DNA from: Certhia americana
Taxonomy: Eukaryota > Chordata > Aves > Passeriformes > Certhiidae
Length of the DNA stretch: 64,000 nucleotides
NCBI GenBank assembly: GCA_018697195.1
Contig: CM031878.1
Coordinates: 65,669,145-65,733,144 of the forward strand
Reading direction: 5' to 3'
Both the position numbers and the translations under genes were made by a program. Shown piece by piece: positions 1 through 10,850 of this stretch; positions within the stretch are counted from its first letter, which is position 1, and every line of letters starts with the position of its first letter. The notes beneath the pieces were generated by a model. The model saw only the letters and a list, made by a program, of their open reading frames with translations. It had not been told where the DNA came from and did not search any database.

Positions 1-3000
1 GATTAAAAAATAAAAATCTTTGTTATGTAAATGCAAAAAAGAAATGGTAGGGATTTAAGTCACAGAGGGCTCAAATCCCTGTAGCAGCCACTTAGGAATA
101 ATTACTTGACTCGTAGATTTTAGAGCCAGAAGGGATCAACAGATTGTTAGTTTGACCTACTGTGTAACATGGCCATAGTATTTCATCCAACTAATTTTGC
201 ATCTAGCCTAAAGCCTTTCTTTCCTGAAGTCAGGTGGCGTGATATGGAGATTTGAGGGGTTGAAGAACTCAATGCATGTTGACACTTTCTTCTCTGGTAG
301 TTTATTCCTTCTTGTTTAAAACACATTGATTTTATATTTATACAGTTTAGCCTGTATTTTTTATCTTAATACAGTTCAGCCTCTTTTTTTTCTTTTTGTT
401 GCTGTTTCTCTTAATCTTTTTCTGCTTTGTTAGAGGCCTTCATTACCTATTATGTTCTTGATGTGAAAGATGCTTATGAAATGAAAAGTGTACACAAGGT
501 ACAGAAGATATGCGGAAAAAAGGGCATCCAGGCAGCAGTAATATGAGTGACTGAAATGGGGAACATCTGTTGCAAGAACGTTTTCTCATCCCAAAGTATA
601 CTGTGTGTATGTAGCTGGGCTCCCCTGCAGCTGATGCACTGCTGTTCCAATTTGCACCTATCTATTGATGCTTGGGGCACAAGCTTGCTGATGGCTAGAT
701 GCTGATAGCAGGGTAAAGGAGGCTGCACTGGAGACAAAGTGATTCCAGCTCTTGGCACAGCTTTTGGCAATGGTGGCTGCCTATGTGGGATATAACAAGA
801 AGGGAAAGAGCGTGAAATGGCAGACTGTGTGAGGCTGGAATGAGTCAGCCACTCTGAGGGGGCTGGAAGAAATGTATAGTCTGTATAAAAGAGCCCTGGG
901 CTGCCCTGAGCTGGAGGCAAGGAGTTCGGGTTTCTGCAAATCCAATTCCTCTGATATTCTTGGCAGTCAGGGGAGGAAACTCACAGCAGAGAGCTCTGGT
1001 GTATGCAGAGTGATGATTCTCGGGCTGCCTTCTGGGAAGGCAGGCCAATAAATGTGGCTACCATGCCCTGCAACAACAATCCTGAAGAGGGAGCAGAGTA
1101 CAGAGCAATATAAATGCATCCTCTGTGATGGACTGAGAAATATAAGACCAATGGCTACAGCATTGCACAACCATTGACAGGAATAGTTCATATGTAGATG
1201 TCTTCAATAACCAATGATTTGGTTATTATATCAAACCTTCTTGCCAAGAGAGAGAAAATTCAATGTGCTAATGAAAATTGTTCTTTCTTGAAGATTTTTT
1301 TTTGAGAAGTTCTTTGTTTTACAATCTTCATGCTTCCCCTTATTCTTCCACTTATACTTCTTCTAAATAATGGGTTTGGTTTTTTTTCTGCCCAAACACA
1401 GAAGGGTCCTTTGTCCCTCTTAATGCATTCTGGAGTTTCAAAATTCATTCTCAGAATTTCTCTTTCTCTTGTTGAAGACTAATTCAGAAGATCTGACATT
1501 TTCCCTCCCAATCTTTGTTTCTGACAAGTATTATCAAAGGTATTGTGGGAGTATAATGGTGAGATAAACACAGTTCTGGGGAAAAAAAGCACTAGGTATT
1601 TTCAGGTGGTCACACGGGGAAATGTCATTAACACTGTGCAATTTGCTTGGAGTAGTCCAGCCGTGGAATGTGTGGCAGTATTTCACTTCATGAAAAATGA
1701 TTGTTGCTTCAGCTGCAGCCATATCCATCTTCCTGGGAAAACTTCCAGCTTCAAAGGGAAATCTGGTTGTACACATTTGAACTGTGTTCTTAGCTGCAAC
1801 ATAATCTTTTCTGTCTTCTGGTTGTCCATTGGAAACGGTAATGAAAACAAGGCACGCGTTCCTTTCAGCCTCAGTGTAACCTTTCTCTTCTTCAGGAAAG
1901 AAAAGTTACTGAACACGAGGGTAAATAATTTACTGACATTCTTTCAGATGCTTTGAAGATATGCGCTGAGGTAGGGTCTGCATGCTAATCTTAGAGTGAA
2001 ACCAAAGGGTGGCACCTAACAAGGCAATGTCAAGAAAATAAATACATTGGTCTCCTAAGTAATGTCTTCACAACAAAATCATATTAAACACTGACTGATT
2101 TCATGGGCTGCATAGTCAAGTTCTTAAATCTTCTGTTACCAAAACATGTTGTCATAGGAAAATCTTCTGTGGAGCTAATGTTACTGCTTCACACACAAGA
2201 GAAAAGAAATACTAGTAATGGGAAAGACATATAACAAACGTTTCCAAACATTCAGAAAAGCAAGCTGGAAAGTAAAAATAATGTATAATGAAATGGACTT
2301 CCCTCATTTGTTTTCTCTCCATGAGCAAATGAGCTATAATAAACAGTAAAAATAAAGAAGTCCTAGCAATTGATGACCTCCCACCTTTACCCCATCCAAG
2401 CTACTTTTTAAGGCATTAAGGCATTTTTCGTACTCTTGGTTTATTTATTGTTCCTCTGCTGCTTCAGATAGGATCCCACCCAGAGTTTTGGAGGAAGCAA
2501 AATAGGGCAGCAGAAGCAAAAGAGTAATTAGTTGGAATGACAGTTACAAAAATATGTGCAAAGTAATTATATCAGGGTTGCTCCTGTCTTGCTGGGATAC
2601 AGATATTTTTATTGATGTTTGTCTCAGGCCCTTTGGGAAATTATCAGACACATTGATATCCTATGATAAGTTTCCCATGGTTTCTCTATGACCCTTCCTG
2701 TTGTTCCAGGCTGCCCTAATTGCATATATACATGAAACGTAAATTACTTCATATAATAAAGACGATTCTAGGGAGTATCTTGCCCACTATGTGTTAGTCG
2801 GGTTCGAAGAAGATACACAGTAGAAAACAATTCATTTCTGATGTTCTTCCTCCTCTAGTAAAAGTAATTCCTGTGTTTTTTTGTTTGCATTCTATCTAGT
2901 CAGCAAGAGCTGACTCTGATAGTGGAGTATTGAAAAGATACAAACCAGAAGAGATTAAATATAATTTTGTATGATTTAATTTAAAATAACACAGGGATCT

Positions 3001-3431
3001 GTGCCAGTCAGCTGCAGTAAACCACATGTATGGCATATGTAATACAGCAAATATTTTCAGGGTTGTCCATTTTTGCTTTTTCAAATACCTAAACATCTGT
3101 ACACATAAAAGCATATATACATACATACATAATATGCCAATCAAGAATTCAGCCGAAACTTTCTCACCGATTTTTTATATATTGTTGGTATGAATTATAT
3201 AAAAAATTACCAAGTTTTATATACATAGTAATTTATTAAATATCAATCTGTTTTATTGATGGCACTTGTAACTGAAAATGTATTCCATCACCTTGATGAG
3301 AATTTTGTTAAGGACTTGGGGTGGGCTTTTAAATTGGAGTAGAAATATTGTTTAGTTTGTTCCTCATTTCTAATGATCTGAAAACATTTTTATTAAAAAA
3401 ACTCCAAAAAACCAAACCAAACCAAACCAAA

Positions 3432-3473
<42 letters not shown>

Positions 3474-4919
3474 TGCAAGATGTCGGGGTCACTTTCCTAA
3501 ATCTTGTACTGCAATTACTTCTCTTGCTATTTTCAGATCTTTGAGTTGACATCTGAGACAGCTCATGTGGAAACAACACATGACAGTCTTACCTGTCTAC
3601 AACCTAAAATCATACAATGGAGAAATTTTATTTTATTTTCTGAAGACACACAGGTAAATGTGGGTGTTTACAACACGCAAACATACTTCTATTTCTATTT
3701 ATAAATTTTCTGTTAGTTCTGTGAGGCAAAGGGTAACTTTTATCATAGCATTTCCTAGGTTTTTACTCTGTAACTGTATTATTCTTTAGTATTTGTTTAT
3801 CTGCCACATACAATGATCACAGTTTTCTAATCTCAAATAACTTAAAAATAATAGTCTTAGGTGATAGAATCAGTGAAGGAGAAATATTTTTTTCTTGTAT
3901 TTTCATGGCATCGAAGCATTCGGCAAATACTGCTAAAAAGAGTGTCTGCATCTTAATTCTGTCAAAAGGCTCTGTGTCATGCTGACAATAAATTTACTGA
4001 CATACAGGTTGTGTTTAACCCCTAAGGCAAAATGCAGGTTAAATGTCATGTGCTTTTAATCCAGGTGCAAGTCATTTGATGAACACCCTTTGTTAATGTA
4101 GTGGTTTTGGTCAGTCATACACAGCATAAAGCTGAATTAAGGCTTGCTGATGCTGCAGTGTCAAAAGGCCTTGCCTGCTATCACTTTCCTTCTGTGTACA
4201 CTGATGTTTTGCAATGCAACATGTTCTAATCAGACAACCTGATTTTACTTCTCTGAGAGCTGCGTCTCAGACCTGGGAATTCATCTGGTTGAAGGATGTG
4301 ATGTTGTAAAATCCTGTTTGACAGGTTTGCTTCACGTCTGCCTTACCAGCACACCAGGCACACCAAAAATTTCAAGCAGGTACTAGAATTTGTTTGCAGT
4401 AGATCTCCGTTGCTTAGCAGAACACTTGCTCTCGGCATGACCTTACGTAAACAATGCCTGCTGTGCATTTTAAATTTTCTCTAAATGACAACTGAACTTT
4501 GTTATGCAGGAAGGGGCAGCATGAAAGCGGCACTGCTGGCTTGCCCTTGGCACTGCCACCGGACAACCTTGCCATGGAAATGTTCGAACCAGGGGTGTTT
4601 TCCTGTAGCAATTATTTATCATTGTTTCTGTAAGAATTAACTTCCAAGGAAAATACGAAGCTTGCAAAAGTTAAATTTGGAAAAGTGTTGAGAACCGTCT
4701 GGCCAAAACCTGTGAATTTTTGAATGAGAAGAGTGCCTATGTGGGCGATGGATTTAGGACTCCTCATGCTTATCCTTCACTGCTGCTTGGACTTCACAGT
4801 GATGATTGTCGCTCCTCGGCTAGGCAAGAGGAGAAAGGGATTGAGAGCGGTGTGTCTGCGCAAGGATGCAGAGGCTGACCGGGGTCACTTTCCAGGGAAC
4901 ACTGTCCAGCTGCCCAGAC
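1..4919. other. Intergenic sequence upstream of ZNF474, no gene recognised
   Basis: AT-rich, non-repetitive sequence with no open frame supported by splice sites or a recognisable family. The longest frame (1543-1956, + strand) has no family signature and looks like chance. The only clear structure is the A-rich simple repeat at 3398-3470. In the conserved vertebrate order LOX would lie further left, outside the window; I see no LOX exon here. Confidence 0.6.
3398..3470. repeat. A-rich simple repeat, (CCAAA)n then 38-A run
   Basis: Several CCAAA units run into an uninterrupted stretch of A at 3433-3470. This is a microsatellite. The pure A run makes length calls unreliable, and the frames crossing it encode only homopolymers. 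Confidence 0.9.
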
Positions 4920-4988
4920 TCTCCCCTCAGCCGCATTCCCGGCCAAGACAAGGCAGCTCCTGCCCAAACCCGAGGGGCTCCCCGCGCC

Positions 4989-5134
4989 CCCTCAGCGCCC
5001 GGCGGGCCGGGGGCGGGGCTGCCTCCCCGATGACTGACAGCCGCGCTGGCCAATCGGCGCTCCCTCAGCGCACGGCGGGCCGGGGGTGGGGCTGCCTCCC
5101 CGCTGACTGACAGCCGCGCTGGCCAATCGGCGGC
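4989..5134. repeat. 73-bp tandem duplication in the promoter island
   Basis: Copy 1 is 4989-5061 and copy 2 is 5062-5134. They match almost base for base from CCCTCAGCG through the CCAAT box and CGG. Each copy carries one GC-type box and one NF-Y CCAAT box, 73 bp apart. The GC box GGGGCGGGGC of copy 1 is GGGGTGGGGC in copy 2, a change at a CpG. The copies are similar enough to suggest a fairly recent duplication. Confidence 0.9.
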
Positions 5135-5150
5135 CGCGCCGGCGGCAGGG

Positions 5151-5158
5151 ATTTGCAT
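5151..5158 (+). promoter_or_regulatory. Octamer motif ATTTGCAT
   Basis: A perfect 8-bp POU-factor (Oct) octamer lies 10 bp before the X-box and just after the second CCAAT box. The position suits a proximal promoter element. Occupancy is not shown by sequence alone. Confidence 0.5.
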
Positions 5159-5168
5159 GCGGTGCGGC

Positions 5169-5182
5169 GTTGCCGCGGTAAC
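5169..5182 (+). promoter_or_regulatory. RFX X-box GTTGCCGCGGTAAC
   Basis: The site fits the RFX consensus GTNRCC-(0-3 nt)-RGYAAC on both strands: half-sites GTTGCC and GGTAAC separated by GC. X-boxes of this quality near a transcription start typify genes of cilia and spermatid flagella driven by RFX2/3 and FOXJ1. That agrees with the testis-enriched expression known for mammalian ZNF474. Confidence 0.75.
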
Positions 5183-5199
5183 GGCGGCGCGCGGGCAGT

Positions 5200-5289
5200 G
5201 GGGCCCTTCACTCCTTCCCTGCGAGCGCAGGGGCGGCAGCGCCGAAACACAGCCCTAGGGGACATGAGGGAATTTGGATCCAAGCGGAG
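5200..5289 (+). other. ZNF474: Putative non-coding first exon of ZNF474
   Basis: Downstream of the X-box the island ends in a good splice donor, GCGGAG|GTAATA, with the GT at 5290-5291. A non-coding exon starting somewhere near 5190-5220 and ending at 5289 would join an acceptor close to 14400 or 14567. The start is not defined by any motif. RNA evidence would settle it. Confidence 0.35.
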
Positions 5290-5373
5290 GTAATAGGTGT
5301 TTAGGAGGACGTGATAACTTAGAGGCCATCCACTGTCTCAGGAGAGAGAATCTGAATAAGCCTGTGAACTCTC

Positions 5374-5375
<2 letters not shown>

Positions 5376-5420
<45 letters not shown>
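5376..5420. repeat. Poly-T tract, 45 bases
   Basis: Uninterrupted T run at the start of the probable first intron. Open frames through it (poly-Phe or poly-Lys) are artefacts. Confidence 0.95.
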
Positions 5421-7877
5421 CCGGGCAATGCAGTGGAAGAATGGTTGAGTGAGGAGGAACCATGCTTTTCCTTCTCTCCCGAAGTCCAAGCCACTCTTCT
5501 GCCTGGCTAACAGGCACGGGGTCCTCTGAGTTTTGCTGGTTTTCACCTGATTTCCCTGTGAAGATGGTACTGACAGCACACCTGGCCTGAGCCTCAGTCA
5601 GCCAAGATGTAAATAATGCAGCCCTGTGTCCTGTCCTCATCCAGCCAAAACAGTGCTTTCCCTGAGCACCACATGGTCAGATTTCTGCAGAGGTCAGGGG
5701 CCAAGTTGTAAATAAGCAGAAAGGTCAATCAGCAAAGATTTGTGTGACCTTCCGCCCTTAGACCAGCTAGCTGGTAATACGTTCATGTGTGTTAGTGCTT
5801 ACTGTGAGGATAACACATTTGTTCTCTGGAATTTGTTTCTGCAGAGGTTTTCCTGGCCTGGAAAGAATGGTGTGTGAGCATTTACCAGGTCAGATGTTCT
5901 GCCTGCGTGGTTCCCCACTCTCCTTAGGGCAGCGGACTAAGTTAATTTATGTGTATGCCTTAAGGGGAAGGATAATACAATTGCAGTACTCATGGCCAGC
6001 AATGTGGACATTGAAAGGCAGAAGAATTGCTGTCTGTGAAAGGCAGCCCTACATGGCACATAGTTGCTGATTTTCCTATATAACAAATTGTCTCTTTCAT
6101 TTCTGTTCCTGGAAAATACATGGTGCATAACAATAATGAAAAAGTTTACTAAAAAACCATTTTGTTTTGCTTTGTTTTGTTTTGTTTGGAAAGCACAACA
6201 GAAACAGAAAACTTTGCTGTCCAAGTGGTTTATCTTAAAGCTTACTGAAAAATTTATTCCTAAGGTACTACAATGGAACTGACCACTCAAATTACAAACT
6301 AATATAATTACCTTCATTAAAAATTTATATATTTTGCTAAAATTTACTTTTCTAGCTGCTTAACTCCATAGGACATTGATCTGTAATAGAAGGTACTGGT
6401 TTATAAACAGGTGAAATTATGGCTACACAGTAGGGAGCTCAGAGATGTCTCTTTTTAAGCCACATTATCTGGGGATATTTTTGGCTTATACTCCATATGT
6501 ATTTTTGTTGGCACATAGAATTTAATCCTGTTCACTAAAGAATTGTAAGACAGAAAACAGGACAGTATGGCCCAATGCGTCAAATACAAAGTGAGAAAAA
6601 GATGTTCAGTAAACATGACAAGTTGCATAATCATCAGGACCCAGGGGTAGAACTTGATGACCTTTATCCATCATGTCCTCTCACACCAGTTGTAAATCAC
6701 TGTTGATTTAGTCTGGAGGAAAAAAACACTAATGTTGAAGAATTATGCTTTTAAGATTTTTTACAAAGGCCTTCAGAATGAGTACTATAGTGCTGTTAAG
6801 GCTCCTGCTGGGCATCATGAATGTTTTGATAGCCCTCCTGGCATGCTGTTTTATGTAGCAGATTTAGCAGATTTTTTTTTTTTTGCATCACTACATCATG
6901 AGTGTTCTACAAAGTATTAGGATGTGCTGCATTATTCATGTGAAATGCGATGAGTATTTAATAATGTTTTGTTAGGTTTTCCAGCATTTCAGAAAATAAT
7001 TGGAATGTCCAGAGTTTTGCTTGTCTAGATATGTTCCACTTAAGATAATTTCATCTGCTGCTCTAGATTCCCTCAGCTTCTCTTCTGCTTTTGTGGCTCT
7101 CTGCTCATTATTTAATTTTCATATTTTAGTTGCTGGTCTGCCTTGCTGAGTTTAGTAATTTCCATGGTAATCAGATTATTTATCTGAGTATCCTGTTCAT
7201 AACAAAAGCACCAAAAACTTTAGTTATGGAATCATTTATCAGCAGAAATACTTTTTTTACATTCAGAGAAATCAGCCTATTAAGATTGATTTACAATGTA
7301 GAATAAAAGAACATTTACCCCTTTTAATTACTTTGTACTGTAAAATATAACTGTTACTGCAGATTATTGGGAAAACTCTTTCCATCACTGAGTCATTTCA
7401 CACTTCCAGTGACAGGCTCTCAGCACATGTGTGGTATCATTCCTTCTACTGATTTCTACTGACTTGTGTCAGTTTGTACAAGCTGACATTCTTGGCTTCT
7501 ATTCAGTTTCAGACTCAAAACTGAATATGCATTTATCCATCCACTTATTTTTTTCTCCCTAAGGATGAGCCTACTTTCTTGAAATAATTACCTATCATCC
7601 AGATCCCTGGGAATAAAACCTGATTCTGCTCATGAGTTCCAGAAATGGAAATGCTGAACCAAGATACATGGGGTAGAAAGTGCAGGTAGCTCACTTGGAG
7701 CTGTGTAAGCATTGAAAGCTTCAATGTCCTCTTTCTCTCGTACTTCTGTGCTGTAGGCAGGGAAAACACACCTGATCCATTTGTTGTTTGACGTATATCT
7801 CATATGCCAGGATTTGCAGGGTAAATATCACAGATACATGCTAGCAACTGAAGGGGATTGAGATTGTGATATGTAAG

Positions 7878-7905
7878 TATTCCCACACATATCTGTGTGG
7901 GAATA
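7878..7905. repeat. Perfect 12-bp inverted repeat with 4-nt loop
   Basis: Left arm TATTCCCACACA (7878-7889) and right arm TGTGTGGGAATA (7894-7905) pair perfectly around a TATC loop. It is probably a structural curiosity of the intron; no function is evident. Confidence 0.85.
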
Positions 7906-10394
7906 TATCTGCTGATTTTTGCACAAGTATAAGTGTGGAGGCAATAATGTTATTCCTTTAGCATAGGAGATGAGTGTATAAAATAATTGTGAGTAAAACA
8001 AAGGTAATCTTTACCCTCATAAGTTGTAATGCATCACTAAGTAAAGTACAAAAACAAATAACACTGTTTGTGGAGCATAAAGGATGTCTGAGATGTGAGA
8101 GAATGGTGTTACTGAATTTTGACTTTTAAAAGTTTTTGAATCTTAAAAGTTATATTTTTTAACTACAAATATTTAATTATTTCCATGTACTTAAACTAGT
8201 AGCAGTCATAATTTCTTCATATAATGTTAGGATTTCAGTGAAATGAAAGGAATTATTTCTTATGTCTGAGCAGAGGACATAACAACATGAAAGAACTACT
8301 GAGTCTCTAGAACTAGTCTCCAACTTTCTCTAATAACACAGTCATAAATTTAAATAGAGCTAATTAAGTAAAATAAATCTAATTACTGCATAACAGTATA
8401 GAGGGTCTTCTTAAATGCCAAGTATACCCTGGCTGCTGTTGATACAGGGGTTTTTAATGGACCCATAAAGTTTTAGGCAGGAAGATCCAAAGAAAGACTT
8501 GGTCATTTTATATGTCAGAGGAAAACAGCGAAAAGCATTGACAAGGTTGATTGTCTCATTACGAGGAGCACCTTAAATAGTTCTGTATAAGGATTGTATA
8601 GAAACCTCTGGGTTATGTATTTTCCTTGTCTTATATTGTAATGGATCACACACAGACACAGGCTCAGAGACACCCATGACTTCTCTGTTGTGTAAGTCAT
8701 TCAGGGTACATCTTTGAGGAAACTTCCAGTTTTGTCTAAACAAGACTTTAAACAGTGGGAAAAATGTTCACTAGAAGATTCCCAGACAGTTCTATTTTGT
8801 TTGCAAATATCAGAACACAATGGCTTTTTAACTTGGCCTGTTTGGTTTTGAGTATTCTTGTCCTGTCCTCCTGTCTGGCTGTATCCACTTTAAACAATGT
8901 TATAAACACTACCCTCCGAGCTGCAGATCACATGGGGGAAAGGTCCATATGCACCTGATGCTCTGCTGGAGCAAGCTCCACACTTGGGTGTTTCTGAGTG
9001 TCCATTGCTCCTAAGACATTTAAGCCGGGCGGCTGTGATACTAGATGTTACAGACTAACAAAGTCTTGAAGCTGACAGAAGTGAGGTGTATGCCAATATT
9101 TGTATGTTTGGAACTTGGAAGTGGTTTCTTGAGAGAGAAGGATGTATAAAAACATGGATCATGCTCAGCTGTGAAAAGATGAAGCATCATGACATTGTAA
9201 ACTTCGGATTTTCTACATCTCAGTGGTATTCAAGTTCCATAAAATAGTAGATTATTCTCTTCCCATGACTGAAGGAAAAGATTAGTCTCTAGGACTAACC
9301 AAAGGAGATTCCTTCAGCCAGAAACTGTGGAGGGAATGTAGTGCTGAGCTGGAAAAATGTGAGGTTTTTAATATGTGGTTAATTTACTAAAAATATCATT
9401 GGAAACATAAAAATGTTTTTTCCTTTTATCTTTCAGTGAAAAACAGATCCAACAAAGATAGTATCCGTAAGATACTACAAATTGTCCAATATTTTTGTCC
9501 AGCTTATGTTTGAGTACTTTGTCTTAACAGATTTCTAAAATGATTTATAATTGAGCAATATAAAACATTTAGTACAAGAAAAAATAAAGCTCAAGATGTT
9601 GGTTTAATTTCATTTGCTTTCCCTTAAAGAATAATGGGAAGCCTCGTTGAAAACATTTTATTTGGAAAGAGCCTGAAGCAATGCTTTCTGGCACTTAGCA
9701 GAGGGTGTCAGTTTGGTCCTTTCTGACACCTCTTTTTTATGTAACTATAATGAGAACCCAAGAAAATAGAGAAAAAAGACTTAGCTTTATCTTGTCTGTA
9801 AAGTTAGGGATCTGCCGTAGAAAATCCTGTGACTGGACTGATTCAGTGTTGGGGTGCTAGAAAGTTTAAATTTAATTTCCTTTTTTTTTCTCAGGCTTGC
9901 TGTGTTATGCTTGGCAGATCACTTATTTCATCTCTCTATATCTTATATCCTCTTATACTGAGTTTTCTCATTTGCCTGTTTACACAGTCTAGCCCAGACT
10001 GAAAAACAAGGACCTCTGGGTGCCCTTGTGGTACAAGAAGCTTTTTCTTCTTGCTTCTCACTCGAAGCTATTTGAGACATTTCCAGTTTATATAACAGTC
10101 AAGTTAGGTATTACAAGTAAGATCTTTTCCTTTAGGATACTTGTGAATTTAATCCAGTGTACATAAATCACCTTTATTAAATGACCACACAATAATGTGG
10201 TGTCACAAACAGAAAGCTTATGGTTCCAAGCACTGCATGGTGGACAGGCAGAATAAGTATACAACATTGAGTGTAGTATTGAAGAAAGGGAAAACAAAGG
10301 GAAAACTGAGAGTGAAGTGGGGTTTTACATAAATGAGGGTTCACACAACCAAGAGTTCTTGAATCCAAGATAATGAATGAACCAGTTCTTTTCT

Positions 10395-10850
10395 GCAAGC
10401 TAAAATTAGTCTGTTCTTTTTTTGGCACTGACAACTTGATCTGTAGCTGAGCTTCTGCCAGGCTTTTGTATTTGCCACCATTTTGGACCCATATGTTTTC
10501 CACTTCATTTATATGTTTCTGTAGCTTTTCATCATCTCCCTCAAGCAGATCAACCCATGCAGACATTCTCATAACTCTGTTATGGGAGCCCTGATTTTTG
10601 TAAGCACTCCACAGTTAGGGATGACCTCTCCAAAGGGCCTTCTGGATTTAAGCCACTGTCACCTGAATCAAGTACTCCATATAAATCCTTCTTAGCTTTA
10701 TCAAGCACTTAAAAAAAAAAAAAAAAAAAGCAAAGTAATTGGTTGCCACTGCTGACTTCGCTTGTTTATGGTCTTCCTGGAAATTGTCTCTGTTTTGAGA
10801 TGGAGTCAAAGATGTATAAGAGCTTCTTGGGATATTTTTGACATGTAAGC
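10395..10850 (-). pseudogene. Unrecognised decayed coding-like fragment
   Basis: On the minus strand, successive segments read like protein but lie in different frames. One runs from about 10850 to the A run at 10729. A second (10708-10583, 42 codons) is rich in Leu, Asp, Gly and Ser. A third is open from 10614 downward and looks like a charged helix, including the string MSAWVDLLEGDD. The last two overlap at 10583-10614, as expected if a single indel broke one reading frame. I do not recognise the family. No poly-A tail lies at the 3' (lower-coordinate) end, so it is not an obvious processed pseudogene. Exons of an unannotated minus-strand gene or chance are alternatives. Confidence 0.3.

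Larger units (their letters stand above)
4920..5260 (+). promoter_or_regulatory. ZNF474: CpG island, probable ZNF474 promoter
   Basis: A sharp jump in G+C and CpG against the AT-rich surroundings marks a CpG island of about 340 bp, the only one left of ZNF474. It contains two perfect NF-Y sites of the form GGCCAATCGG (CCAAT cores 5050-5054 and 5123-5127), GC boxes (about 5009-5019), a perfect POU octamer ATTTGCAT (5151-5158) and a full RFX X-box (5169-5182). There is no TATA box. No other island lies between here and the first coding exon 9.3 kb downstream, so this is the natural ZNF474 promoter. A divergent transcript cannot be excluded. Confidence 0.65.

Noticed and set aside
1543..1956. 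137-codon plus-strand frame near the window start
   Set aside because: Overlaps equally long minus-strand frames; no family signature.
3398..3433. Telomere-like CCAAA repeats
   Set aside because: The unit differs from the vertebrate CCCTAA and passes directly into poly-A; an ordinary microsatellite.
4724..5158. Frames of 112-128 codons over the first CpG island
   Set aside because: Overlapping frames on both strands across a promoter duplication, with promoter motifs throughout; no domain.
5274..5640. Plus- and minus-strand frames with long poly-Phe or poly-Lys runs
   Set aside because: They are translations of the 45-T homopolymer, with no splice or family support.
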